Of a stretch of 64,000 nt of DNA, positions 1 through 8,693 are shown one piece after another; position 1 is the first letter of the stretch; each line of letters starts with the position of its first letter. This stretch comes from DASQHY01 sp035602605. Its GTDB lineage: Bacteria > Acidobacteriota > Terriglobia > Acidiferrales > UBA7541. The stretch covers positions 62,001 to 126,000 of the forward strand of contig DATNLZ010000008.1 of assembly GCA_035602605.1 (NCBI GenBank). The letters run 5' to 3'. The notes under the pieces were generated by a model that saw only the letters and a list, made by a program, of their open reading frames with translations, did not search any database and was not told the DNA's origin. Both the position numbers and the translations under genes were made by a program.

Positions 1-156
1 TTGCCCCGCAGACGAGCGTTCTGCTGAACAGCCTCGCTCTGATCTATCCGACGCTGAGAAAAGGATTTAGCTCACAACAAGGCGGCTCCCGCCGATACGT
101 GCCGTGCGTGGCAAAGCGATTGCCTACCATCAACCATGTGAACCAAGGAGTGCAAC

Positions 157-1728
157 ATGAAAAAAAGAGAATGGCTTGTGGCGCTGGCATTCGGGATCTT
201 TGGGGCTCTGACGCCAGCGGCGGCCCAAGACCCTGGCTGGTACAGCCTGCTTGGAGACCCGTCCGGCGACACCACCTTTCGAGACTACGTGAACTCGCGG
301 CTACTCACGGAAAACAGGTTGACGACCATCTGCACGTCGACCCTGCAGCAAGACCGCAACCAATGCCAATTGATGATGCCTCCGGATGACCCCAATCTCG
401 GAGGTCTTCAAGGACATTATAGACAGCTTGGCTTTAACCCCTACCCGCTCTTGGCGCCACCTTCAAGCCAAGGCGTGCCGGTCAGGAAGGTCGACTGGCA
501 ACCGGTGGCTGACGCGCTCTCGGCATACGTGAATATTTACAAGCTCGCCCGCTTGTCAGGTGATCCAGCGGACACGTATAAGAGCCAAGCTAAAGGTATC
601 GCTGACTGGTTCCTCAGCTGGAACAGGTGGCTCAAGGCGCGGCAGGACCAGACACGAGCGCTCGTAGAGAGTCGCCATGATCCGAGCGATCCGATCATTC
701 CACCCTACGTGGGGTGGTATGAGACAGACGCCCGGCAGGGTTACTACAATGCCGATTGTGCCAGCGCGAATCGCTTCCCGGTGCTGAACAGTCGCGGCGA
801 CTACTTCGCAGGGAATGGGCCTGACGATACGTACGCAAACCCCGTGGTGCTGTACGGCGCGGATGAAGCCTGGGATACGGCGGCGGCGGTCCGCGGCTTG
901 CTGAAGTACAGCGAAATCGATGATCTCGGGGTTAACTCCGTGTACTTCCAAAGCGCCAAGGGGATTCTGGAGGCATGGGCGTCTAGAGACCACGCTTCAG
1001 GCGACGGCAACCCGGACACGCCTGATCTGTCGAGCGACCCCTCGCCGTATGCCCGCGAGGGGATGCGCTGGTTTCGGAAGTCGAGCGAGCCCTGCGAGAT
1101 CCGCTACGTGAAGAATACCGACCTCGCGATGGGCGAGCAGTTGTTCCGGTTGTACAAGCTTTCGCGGAGCCCCCTCCATTTGGACGGGGCTAAGAAAGTT
1201 CTCTACGCGCAGCTCTGGGACATCGTTTCGCATCAGAATTTTGGTTACAACAGCTTCATGACCCGCGATTTGGCCCGGCCAGGCAACGTTTATGACAGAA
1301 TCGTTGCGGACGACAAGGCGAACAAGACCATTGACCTCCCGGACGGCTCGATCGTCTGCGGTCCCCTGAATTCCTCATGTTGGAATCACTTGGGCTTCGA
1401 GGGATATGATCTGTATGCAGTTCAGCAGCTCATCAGCGGCCCAGAGTTCGTCCCGGGGGATTTTCCGGTGCCCAACATGGATCTGGACCTGGCCGGTGCT
1501 ATCACCCAAACAATGGACAGATGGCGGTCCTCATCCTTCGGAAATCCAGACCAGTGGGTTTCGGCCAGCGCGACGCACTTGACCGCCTACAACTGCGCAC
1601 TCAGGTTCTCGACTGACGCTACGCGCGTGAATGATTGCAGAACGGCACTGAGCCACACTCCCACGGGCCACACGATTTTCTATTCGCTTGTTCCGGACGC
1701 CCTGTTCACGCAAGGCCCTGCCAGGTAG
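157..1728 (+). CDS. Secreted protein of unknown function, possible alpha/alpha-toroid fold
   Basis: The 523-residue product begins with a clear Sec signal peptide (basic MKKR, a hydrophobic stretch, then AAAQ at about residue 24), so it should be exported. The ATG at 157 follows an AAGGAG-like site (nt 138-148). No enzyme family was recognised with certainty. Repeated helical patches such as AWDTAAAVRGLLKY (about 233-246) and MGEQLFRLYKLSR (about 326-338) resemble the alpha/alpha-barrel of six-hairpin glycosidases or epimerases, and the length fits such an enzyme. It converges on the sugar-acid operon ending at 1781, so a role in carbohydrate breakdown is plausible but only inferred. The upstream 156 bases contain no gene I can support. 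Confidence 0.7.
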   Translation: MKKREWLVALAFGIFGALTPAAAQDPGWYSLLGDPSGDTTFRDYVNSRLLTENRLTTICTSTLQQDRNQCQLMMPPDDPNLGGLQGHYRQLGFNPYPLLAPPSSQGVPVRKVDWQPVADALSAYVNIYKLARLSGDPADTYKSQAKGIADWFLSWNRWLKARQDQTRALVESRHDPSDPIIPPYVGWYETDARQGYYNADCASANRFPVLNSRGDYFAGNGPDDTYANPVVLYGADEAWDTAAAVRGLLKYSEIDDLGVNSVYFQSAKGILEAWASRDHASGDGNPDTPDLSSDPSPYAREGMRWFRKSSEPCEIRYVKNTDLAMGEQLFRLYKLSRSPLHLDGAKKVLYAQLWDIVSHQNFGYNSFMTRDLARPGNVYDRIVADDKANKTIDLPDGSIVCGPLNSSCWNHLGFEGYDLYAVQQLISGPEFVPGDFPVPNMDLDLAGAITQTMDRWRSSSFGNPDQWVSASATHLTAYNCALRFSTDATRVNDCRTALSHTPTGHTIFYSLVPDALFTQGPAR

Positions 1729-1780
1729 GGTGTTTCGTCGGGGCGGCGGAGAGACCGGGCGCCTCTCCGTCGCCGAGGTA

Positions 1781-3361
1781 TCAGCGTTGCGCCGGCTTTC
1801 CGTCCTGAAGACGCCACAGCGAAAGCGGGTTGGCGTCTTGGAGGGAAACCGGGAGCAGTGATTCGGGCACATCTTGATAACAGATGGGCCTCAGAAACCT
1901 TTCGATTGCTGTCGCTCCCACCGATGTGCTGCGGCTGTCAGATGTTGCCGGATAAGGGCCTCCGTGCACCATGGCGTAGGACACTTCAACTCCGGTAGGG
2001 AAACCATTGACGATAATACGACCTACCTTGCGTTCTAGAACAGGCAACAGCCGGCGCGCAACAGCAACGTCCTCGGTCTCGAGGTGCAAGGAAGCAGTCA
2101 ATTGTCCTGAGAGTTGCTCGGCCAACGCCACCATTTCATCGATATTCCGACAGGAGACTAGTAGGGACGCTGGGCCGAAAACCTCATCTTGCATATGGGG
2201 GACTGCCAAGAACTGTTTAGCATCGGTAGAGAGCAGAGCCGCTCGCCCGACGCAGGTCCCTGACCCGGGCTGACCTTCAGCGAGGGTATGCACACCTTTG
2301 GTTGTGGCCAGCCGCTGCAAGCCGCTGCGATAGGCGACTTCGATACCAGGAGTGAGCATGGTGCCGACAGCCTTGGCCGATATCTTTTCTGCCGCTGCAC
2401 TGCGGAACCGTTCCCAATCAGGGTTTTCCAGGGCGATAGCTAAACCCGGATTGGTACAGAATTGTCCAACGCCTAGAGTCATGGAATCAACAAAGCCCTG
2501 CGCCAGCTTTTCCCCGCGACTCGAGAGAGCTCTGGGCAAGAAGAACATTGGATTGATGCTGCTCATTTCGGCGTAAACCGGAATGGGCACCGGCCGATTC
2601 GCCGCGAGTTTCATGAGCGCGACGCCACCTTGGCGTGATCCGGTGAACCCCACCGCTTGGATAGCCGAATGTGACACCAAGGCTTCGCCGATTGCGTTAC
2701 CTTCGCCTACCAGCAGCGAGAAAACTCCCTCGTGCAGAGCGCATGTGGCGACCGCCTCTTGGATAACGCGGCCCACGAGTTCAGATGTGCCCAGATGCGC
2801 GGGGTGCGCTTTAACGACAACGGGGCATCCGGCCGCAAGCGCGGAGGCGGTGTCGCCTCCCGCAACGGAGAAGGCCAAAGGAAAATTACTGGCACCGAAA
2901 ACGGCCACCGGTCCAAGCGGTATTTTGCGCAGCCGCAAGTCAGGGCGAGGTTGTGGCGTGCGATCGGGAAGTGGTGAATCGAGCGTAGCATCAAGCCAGC
3001 GCCCATCGCGGACTATGGAGGCAAACAGCCTTAGTTGCCCTACGGTACGCGCGCGTTCGCCTTCGATGCGGGCCTTTGGCAAACCCGTTTCGGCGCACGC
3101 CCGCTCGACCAGCGTTTCGCCGAGACCTATGATTCCCTGTGCAATTGTTTCCAGGAAGCGCGCCCGGAGTTCAAGCCCGGTCTCGCGATAGGGGTCGAAG
3201 GCCTCCTGTGCCAACGAGCAGGCGTGATCAACTTCGGAAAACCCCCCGCCGCCAAAAGAGGGCTGGAGTTCTGTGCCCAGAGCAGGATTTACGGCCCGCA
3301 GCGTGCTCTCATGCCCGCGCACCGCGCTCTTGCCAATCAACATCTCACCGGTAAGTTTCAT
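1781..3361 (-). CDS. Aldehyde dehydrogenase, probable 2,5-dioxovalerate (alpha-ketoglutaric semialdehyde) dehydrogenase
   Basis: This 526-residue protein has the full aldehyde dehydrogenase core: the GASNFP segment with Asn159, the GFTGSRQGG nucleotide-loop motif (239-246), general base Glu265 in VYAEMSS and nucleophile Cys302 in GQFCTNPG. Length and the opening residues (MKLTGEMLIG) fit the type III ketoglutaric semialdehyde dehydrogenase group, which oxidises 2,5-dioxopentanoate to 2-oxoglutarate with NAD(P)+. It is the last gene of the minus-strand operon, 224 bases after the AraD1-like gene. A GAGGA site precedes the ATG. The assignment to the last step of a Weimberg-type pathway rests on family resemblance plus operon context; another sugar-derived semialdehyde is possible. 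Confidence 0.88.
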   Translation of the reverse strand: MKLTGEMLIGKSAVRGHESTLRAVNPALGTELQPSFGGGGFSEVDHACSLAQEAFDPYRETGLELRARFLETIAQGIIGLGETLVERACAETGLPKARIEGERARTVGQLRLFASIVRDGRWLDATLDSPLPDRTPQPRPDLRLRKIPLGPVAVFGASNFPLAFSVAGGDTASALAAGCPVVVKAHPAHLGTSELVGRVIQEAVATCALHEGVFSLLVGEGNAIGEALVSHSAIQAVGFTGSRQGGVALMKLAANRPVPIPVYAEMSSINPMFFLPRALSSRGEKLAQGFVDSMTLGVGQFCTNPGLAIALENPDWERFRSAAAEKISAKAVGTMLTPGIEVAYRSGLQRLATTKGVHTLAEGQPGSGTCVGRAALLSTDAKQFLAVPHMQDEVFGPASLLVSCRNIDEMVALAEQLSGQLTASLHLETEDVAVARRLLPVLERKVGRIIVNGFPTGVEVSYAMVHGGPYPATSDSRSTSVGATAIERFLRPICYQDVPESLLPVSLQDANPLSLWRLQDGKPAQR

Positions 3362-3585
3362 TGCATGATCCTCGCCCTTTATCGCCGGGCCTGGCGTTAG
3401 CGCGCCGCCGCAGGGAACGACTGCAGCAAGACAGGAAAAGCGCGCGCGAGAAAATCAGGAACAGAGTAGTGCTTTACGTTTTGTTTGCACACTTCGCACA
3501 CCGCCCGGGTCGCGTCGTTTGGCAGGGGTGATCGTCGCGGAATAAGCGTCGTAATCAAGTCAACTCCGAGCCAGAAGAGTTCCGA

Positions 3586-4578
3586 TCAGATGGGCTCGAC
3601 CGCAAACAGTTTCGACGGTCCCGGCACGCGCAACAACGGATTTCGCAGCGCGCGCCCGAATCCTTCGAAGCGCACCTGCATCACGTCGCCCTCTTGCAGT
3701 CGCACTCCATCTCCGAAGCTAAATGCGTCCGCGCCAAAGAAGTGAATGTGCAGATCGCCCGGATGGCGGTGGAACTCAAACTTGAAATGATGGTGCTCGA
3801 TATTCGCAAGACTGTGACACATGGTACGCTCCCCGGTTTGGATGGTGCGCGACCAAAGTGTCTGTCCTGCGCGCCCAACGGAAACGTCTCCGGGTACTTG
3901 ATCGAAGCCGCCGCCGATCACCAATTCTGGACCGATGGCGCAGGTGCGGAGCTTCGAAGCCGCAAGATAGAGATAGTTCTTGCGCTCGAAGACATGATCG
4001 GAGAATTCGTTGCCCACAGTAAACCCGATGCGGCGCGGCCGGCCTGCGACATCAATCAGGTAGACTCCGGCCACTTCCGGCTCCTCGCCGCCGTCTTCGG
4101 CGTATTCCGGCACGACGAGCGGCTCATTGTGAGCGCGCAGGCCGAGCCCGCTGCCCTTGTAGAACCACTCCGGAGCGACGCCGGTCTCGCCCGGCGCCGG
4201 CTTGCCGCCTTGGACCCCCGAGCGGTACATGCGCGTGCTGTCGGTGACCGCCTGGGCCACGGCGTGCATGGCGTCGCGATTTTGCGCGCTGGCCTGGTGC
4301 GTGAGACCGGTGCCGCTCACCAGACATCGGGCTGGCTCGGCCGGAAAATCAGCCGAAGGCCTGAGACGCCATGCCGACTCTCCCGCATAGATTGCGTTGT
4401 AGTCCAAAACTTCGACCGATGCCCTCTCGTCGATGGCCTGGGCCAAAGAAACGCCATTCGCCAGACACTCCGATGCCAGATCATAAATGGACGCACACGT
4501 GTCCAGCAATCGAAGTTTGGGCTCTTCCACCCGGGCGACACGACGGCCTCCGGGACCTGTCAGTTGCACAAGTCTCAT
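3586..4578 (-). CDS. AraD1/GguC-like protein of the fumarylacetoacetate hydrolase fold
   Basis: The 330-residue sequence matches the AraD1/GguC branch of the FAH superfamily. It has an N-terminal cap domain (roughly 1-100), the conserved SGTGLTHQASAQNRDAMH stretch near residue 110, and the acidic metal-site region around EPEVAGVYLID and VGNEFSDHVFE. Relatives are thought to dehydrate 2-keto-3-deoxy aldonates (for example 2-keto-3-deoxy-L-arabinonate or -xylonate) to ketoglutaric semialdehyde; related FAH enzymes instead hydrolyse diketo acids. It overlaps the upstream dehydratase by four bases (ATGA, 4575-4578), so translation is probably coupled. Between a dehydratase and a semialdehyde dehydrogenase, the dehydratase role is the best inference. 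Confidence 0.82.
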   Translation of the reverse strand: MRLVQLTGPGGRRVARVEEPKLRLLDTCASIYDLASECLANGVSLAQAIDERASVEVLDYNAIYAGESAWRLRPSADFPAEPARCLVSGTGLTHQASAQNRDAMHAVAQAVTDSTRMYRSGVQGGKPAPGETGVAPEWFYKGSGLGLRAHNEPLVVPEYAEDGGEEPEVAGVYLIDVAGRPRRIGFTVGNEFSDHVFERKNYLYLAASKLRTCAIGPELVIGGGFDQVPGDVSVGRAGQTLWSRTIQTGERTMCHSLANIEHHHFKFEFHRHPGDLHIHFFGADAFSFGDGVRLQEGDVMQVRFEGFGRALRNPLLRVPGPSKLFAVEPI

Positions 4579-5789
4579 AGGGAAACGGTCTTCGGAACAG
4601 AGGCGGATTCGAACGGTGCTTCGATCACATCGAAGCGCTCGAGCGCCTCCTCTTTGATTCGCAACCCCAGGCCGGGAACATCATCGCGGAGGTCGATGCT
4701 TCCGTCGACGACCTTCGGTTCGCCTTCAAAGATGTAATAGAAAAGCTCGTTGCCAACCTCCACTTTCACGAGCGGGAAGAACTCTGCCATCGGTGAGTTA
4801 AAGCTGGCCATGACCACATGGAAATTATGCAGCTGCCCGGCGTGCGGAACCACGGGGACCGAGTACGATTCGGCCAGCGCGGCGATTTTGCGAGCTTGGG
4901 TGATCCCGCCGACCCGATTGGTGTCGAACTGAATGTAATCCACGGCCTCGGCTTGCAGCAGATCGCGAAATCCCGAAAGCGTGAACTCGTGCTCACCGCC
5001 CGCGATGGGGACGCGTCCGAGAGCCTTGAGTGCTGCATAGCTGTGGATATCGTCCGGAATCACCGGTTCCTCGAGCCAGCGAATGCGGAACGGCTCGAGC
5101 AGCGGAACCATACGCCGAGCATAGTCCAGGTTCCAGCCCATGTAGGCGTCGGTCATGAGGTCGATTTCGTAGCCGATTGTTTCGCGCACCGTGCGCACAA
5201 GTTCCAGGTTCCGCTCGATGCCTGCCGCGCCATCGGTCGGACCCCAGCCGAAGCGCATCTTCATGGCCTTGTAGCCCTGGTCCTTATAGGATTGCGCCTC
5301 GGCCGCCAAAAGGTTGAGCGGTTGGCTATACAAACGGCTCGCGTACACCGGAATCCTGGGCTTGGTTCTTCCGCCCAGCAGACGAAAGACCGGCTGTCCC
5401 GAGGCTTTACCGAGAACGTCCCAGATCGCGATATCGATGGCGCTGATCGCCACCATGGCCACCCCTTTGCGCCCGAACGCCATCGTTGCCCGGTACATCA
5501 GCTGCCAAAGGAATTCGGTATCCCACGGATCTTTTCCGATCAACAGCGGTTTCAAGTACGTGTCGATGGTGTGTTTGGTCAGGCGCGGGGAAAGCGCGGC
5601 ATTGCCAATGCCTACATGCCCGGAATCGGTGAAGAGCTCGACGATGAGCCAGCCGTAGAAACGAAAACCGGCCATCGAATCATCGCGCAGCATGAGCACA
5701 TCCATCGGATTGGTGCAGAAATGCGGCTGCGGCGGGATGGTCTCGCCACGCCACTCAACCACGCGGGTTCGTATGTCGGTGATTTTCAT
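4575..5789 (-). CDS. Enolase-superfamily sugar-acid dehydratase, L-rhamnonate dehydratase-like
   Basis: The 404-residue protein starts at MKITDIRTRV. An in-frame extension reaching 6764 is only a shadow of the transporter gene and is excluded. It has the mandelate-racemase/enolase design: metal ligands Asp214, Glu240 (RWLEEP) and Glu266 (GGEHEFT), a Lys pair at KAMKM (about 174-178) and a catalytic His316 in VVPHAGQLH. The N-terminal QPHFCTNPMDVLM segment is typical of the L-rhamnonate dehydratase-like group, which removes water from aldonates to give 2-keto-3-deoxy acids. Given the downstream semialdehyde dehydrogenase, a pentonate substrate (xylonate, arabinonate) is as likely as rhamnonate. 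Its start overlaps the transporter stop by four bases. Confidence 0.87.
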   Translation of the reverse strand: MKITDIRTRVVEWRGETIPPQPHFCTNPMDVLMLRDDSMAGFRFYGWLIVELFTDSGHVGIGNAALSPRLTKHTIDTYLKPLLIGKDPWDTEFLWQLMYRATMAFGRKGVAMVAISAIDIAIWDVLGKASGQPVFRLLGGRTKPRIPVYASRLYSQPLNLLAAEAQSYKDQGYKAMKMRFGWGPTDGAAGIERNLELVRTVRETIGYEIDLMTDAYMGWNLDYARRMVPLLEPFRIRWLEEPVIPDDIHSYAALKALGRVPIAGGEHEFTLSGFRDLLQAEAVDYIQFDTNRVGGITQARKIAALAESYSVPVVPHAGQLHNFHVVMASFNSPMAEFFPLVKVEVGNELFYYIFEGEPKVVDGSIDLRDDVPGLGLRIKEEALERFDVIEAPFESASVPKTVSL

Positions 5790-7018
5790 ACCCTTGCCTC
5801 CAGGCTCTTTTCTAGTGTCAGACGCTCGACTCTGGGCACGGCCAGCAGGAGTAGGCAAAATGCGATGACGTGAAATGAACCGGCCAGATTGAAGACCGTC
5901 CGGTAGCCGTATCCGTGGTCCAGCAGGTATCCAACCGCCTGGCCGAACAGTAAGCCCCCCACGGCGCCACCGCAGCCGACGATTCCGGCCACCGAACCAA
6001 CCGCACGGTTGGGAAACAGGTCCGCCGGCAGGGTCATGACCAGCGTCGACCACGACTGCTGGCCGAAGAACGCGATGCTGAAGATGACGATCGCCAGTTC
6101 CACACGCACTTGCGTGACTAACACCACCGTCGGCATGACCGCAGCACTTAGACCAAGCGCCAGCCTTCGGGAAAACGTGAGAGAGTGATTTTTCCGCAGC
6201 AGCCAGCTGGAAAACCAGCCGCCTACCAGGCAGCCGGCCCCCGAAGCCGCGTAGGGGATCCAGGCATAATAGCCGACTTTCTTGACGTCGAAACCGCGTG
6301 CATCGTAGAGGTACTTGGGAAGCCAAAATAAATAGAAATACCAGGCAGCATCGCTCAGAAACTTGGCCGAAACCAACCCCCAGACCTGCGACTGCTTGAG
6401 CAGCCGCAACCAGGCCACCGGCTCGCTGTCGGTTGCCTGCGGCGAGTCTGCGGGCTCTCGATAGGCCATAAGCCACCATCCGGCCCAAACGAGGCCGACC
6501 AAACCGGAGAGAAAAAAGACCCAGCGCCAGTTTAGGCCCACGATGATGGCGGCAATCGCCGGCGGAGCGAGTACCGCGCCGGCTGCGGTTCCCGCGTTGA
6601 TGATACCCATGGCCGTGGAGCGCTCGTGCGGGGGGAACCACGAGGCGACAACGGTGGTGGCCGCGGGGAATGCGCCGCCTTCGCCCATTCCCAACAGAAA
6701 CCGGCTTGCGGCCAGGAATCGGAAGCTCCTCGCGAGGCCATGACCGGCGCACGCAAGCGACCACCAGATCATGACAATCGCGAACCCCGAACGCGTGCCG
6801 ACCACATCGATGAGTCGGCCGCCGCCGGCGTACATGATGGCATAGGCAATCAGAAACGCCGATTGCAACGCCGAGTAGTCGGTGTTCGACATGGCAATGT
6901 CACGCTCGATCGCCGCGACCGCGACCGGCAGCGTCTGCCGGTCAAAATAGCTGATCGCGATCGCGCAGCACACCATGCCTGCGATCTGCCACCGTGCGAA
7001 CGAACGAGGTTCCGGCAT
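5786..7018 (-). CDS. MFS transporter, anion:cation symporter-type sugar-acid permease
   Basis: A 410-residue inner-membrane protein with about twelve hydrophobic segments. It opens with MVCCAIAISYFDRQTLPVA, the ACS-family signature region seen in hexuronate, galactonate and phthalate permeases, and has the loop 2-3 motif GGRLIDVVGTRSG. It probably imports an aldonate or uronate by proton symport. The ATG follows directly on the GH39 stop codon (7019-7021), and its own stop overlaps the dehydratase start, so it is inside a translationally coupled run. The substrate is inferred from the operon. The absence of a sugar dehydrogenase or lactonase nearby favours a sugar acid rather than a free sugar. 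Confidence 0.88.
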   Translation of the reverse strand: MPEPRSFARWQIAGMVCCAIAISYFDRQTLPVAVAAIERDIAMSNTDYSALQSAFLIAYAIMYAGGGRLIDVVGTRSGFAIVMIWWSLACAGHGLARSFRFLAASRFLLGMGEGGAFPAATTVVASWFPPHERSTAMGIINAGTAAGAVLAPPAIAAIIVGLNWRWVFFLSGLVGLVWAGWWLMAYREPADSPQATDSEPVAWLRLLKQSQVWGLVSAKFLSDAAWYFYLFWLPKYLYDARGFDVKKVGYYAWIPYAASGAGCLVGGWFSSWLLRKNHSLTFSRRLALGLSAAVMPTVVLVTQVRVELAIVIFSIAFFGQQSWSTLVMTLPADLFPNRAVGSVAGIVGCGGAVGGLLFGQAVGYLLDHGYGYRTVFNLAGSFHVIAFCLLLLAVPRVERLTLEKSLEARV

Positions 7019-8689
7019 TCACCAGCTCAGTTGAACGAGCGACACGCCCTGGCGCGGGAGAGTGAGATCGAGTTTCGTTGCTCCTTCGCGTACGTCGATC
7101 CACTGCGGAGAGTCAAGCTGCTGCAGCTGCCCGGCGGCCTCGAGCGTCGCATACTGTTCGGGGGATGGCTGCTGTGGTGAACCCATCTTTTTCCACGCCG
7201 CCCAAGAATTGCTGTGCATCTCGTCGATTCGATAATGATGCTGCAACACCCGCTTGGTCCCGCGGGGGAGACCGGTGATGTCCACCGACACTTTGGCCTG
7301 CGGACCGGGCAGGTCATCGTCGTGATAGTTCCAAGCGAGCACCGATAGTTCGTGGTCCGCGCGAACTGCAAATGCGTCTACGTCCGGATCGCTGCGCACC
7401 CCGTCGGCAAGGATGGTCGTCAACGGTACGCGGCTGCTGTTTTCGGTTTTCAGGCGGTCACCGCGCATCAATCCGAGCATGCGAAATAGATTCAGCACGG
7501 GCTTGTCAATACCATTGGTCGCGAGGGTCCGGAAGCCGTCGAAGTAAGGCTGGTCCTCGAACTGGAAAGCCCAGGTCAGCATACCCGCGATGTTGGTTTG
7601 TTCTCGATCCGCCAGCTCGAAAATGTTCTTCATCATCACCGCCGTGTAGGCGGGATAGAGTGTGCCGTTGCGATACGCATTCTGCGGATACACCCGGGCC
7701 GAGCAGGCCGCGCAGCCCTCCGGATCCGACTCGCTCAACACGATGGGGAGGTTGCGGAACTTCGGAAAGGAATGCACGATCTGATATCCCTCGTCCACGT
7801 CCTTGGCATTTTTCGCCATACCCATGCGCACATGGCCGTCGACCACCGAAGGCCGGCCTTTGGCGTGATAGGTAATGAAATCAAGCGGGGCCCCGATAGT
7901 GCCGGTCGCGAGATTGGTACCGCGGTCGCAATGTTCGAGGAACTGGCGTAGGAACGCCGCAGCCTTTGCGCCCGACGGGCCGGTGGATGCGGGGCCGCCG
8001 ACCTTGGCGGAGGGCAGCGCACGCTTCACCGCTGCCGCGGTATAGTCGTAGAGCTTGTCGTACTCCTCCGGTGTGCCATGCCAATACGAAATGTCCGGTT
8101 CATTCCACAGCTCCCAATACCAGGATGCGACCTGTTCCCGACCGTACTTTTCTACGCTGTGCCGGACCCACTGGTATACAAGTTCGCCCCACCGAGCGTA
8201 GTCGCGCGGGGGGTAGGACCAGCCGATGGAATAATCTTTGTTCGCGTCGCCCGGAATCCAGGTGGGATGATAGGGCTCGGGCTTTGAGGACAGGGCTTTG
8301 GGCATGAAGCCGATTTCGACAAATGGTTTTGCGCCGGCCTGGAGATAGGTATCGAAGATTCGGTCAATGATTGTCCAGTCGTACACCGGCTTGCCGGTGC
8401 CATCTTCTGTATAAGCGTTGGTGGATCCCCACTTTAGCCCTGGCGTGCCGTCCCCGGTTGCCAGCAAGAAATGGGTGCGAACATAGACCGGGACGCTGCT
8501 CAATGCCGCCAGTTCGCCCACCAGCTTGCTGCCGTTCTTGGTATAGGTGTAATTGGGTTCGTCGTAGCCGAAGTATCCGTAGATGGGCTTGAAGGGACCC
8601 ATCGTTTGCCCAGCGTTGACGCGAATCGTCACGGGTTGCTGGGCGAGGGCCGGGATCGCGGCCAAAAGTGCAAGTAGGATTAGGCGCAT
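7019..8689 (-). CDS. Secreted glycoside hydrolase of family 39 (beta-xylosidase-like)
   Basis: The 556-residue product has a signal peptide (about 1-17, ending ALAQ) and a TIM-barrel sequence typical of GH39. VGWSYPPRDYARW-type segments surround the acid/base Glu in WELWNEPD (about residue 176), and a candidate nucleophile Glu lies in LSESDPEG near residue 310. A C-terminal beta-sandwich follows. GH39 enzymes are retaining beta-xylosidases or alpha-L-iduronidases; some act on arabinosides. It should release a pentose or uronic acid in the periplasm for the operon's transporter. It begins 4 bases after the TonB receptor stop and abuts the transporter gene. The exact substrate cannot be read from sequence. 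Confidence 0.85.
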   Translation of the reverse strand: MRLILLALLAAIPALAQQPVTIRVNAGQTMGPFKPIYGYFGYDEPNYTYTKNGSKLVGELAALSSVPVYVRTHFLLATGDGTPGLKWGSTNAYTEDGTGKPVYDWTIIDRIFDTYLQAGAKPFVEIGFMPKALSSKPEPYHPTWIPGDANKDYSIGWSYPPRDYARWGELVYQWVRHSVEKYGREQVASWYWELWNEPDISYWHGTPEEYDKLYDYTAAAVKRALPSAKVGGPASTGPSGAKAAAFLRQFLEHCDRGTNLATGTIGAPLDFITYHAKGRPSVVDGHVRMGMAKNAKDVDEGYQIVHSFPKFRNLPIVLSESDPEGCAACSARVYPQNAYRNGTLYPAYTAVMMKNIFELADREQTNIAGMLTWAFQFEDQPYFDGFRTLATNGIDKPVLNLFRMLGLMRGDRLKTENSSRVPLTTILADGVRSDPDVDAFAVRADHELSVLAWNYHDDDLPGPQAKVSVDITGLPRGTKRVLQHHYRIDEMHSNSWAAWKKMGSPQQPSPEQYATLEAAGQLQQLDSPQWIDVREGATKLDLTLPRQGVSLVQLSW

Positions 8690-8693
8690 GGTT

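Noticed and set aside
2583..3191. 202-residue plus-strand frame opposite the aldehyde dehydrogenase
   Set aside because: Fully antisense to a well-supported gene, Ser/Arg/Pro-rich composition and no family resemblance.
3694..5873. Two plus-strand frames of about 350 residues opposite the AraD1-like and dehydratase genes
   Set aside because: Both are antisense shadows of conserved genes with codon patterns expected from GC-rich complement strands.
5790..6764. N-terminal extension of the dehydratase frame giving a 729-residue protein
   Set aside because: The extension is low-complexity Arg/Gly-rich text antisense-free but in the wrong frame of the MFS gene; the MKITDIR start at 5789 matches the family and gives the ATGA overlap.
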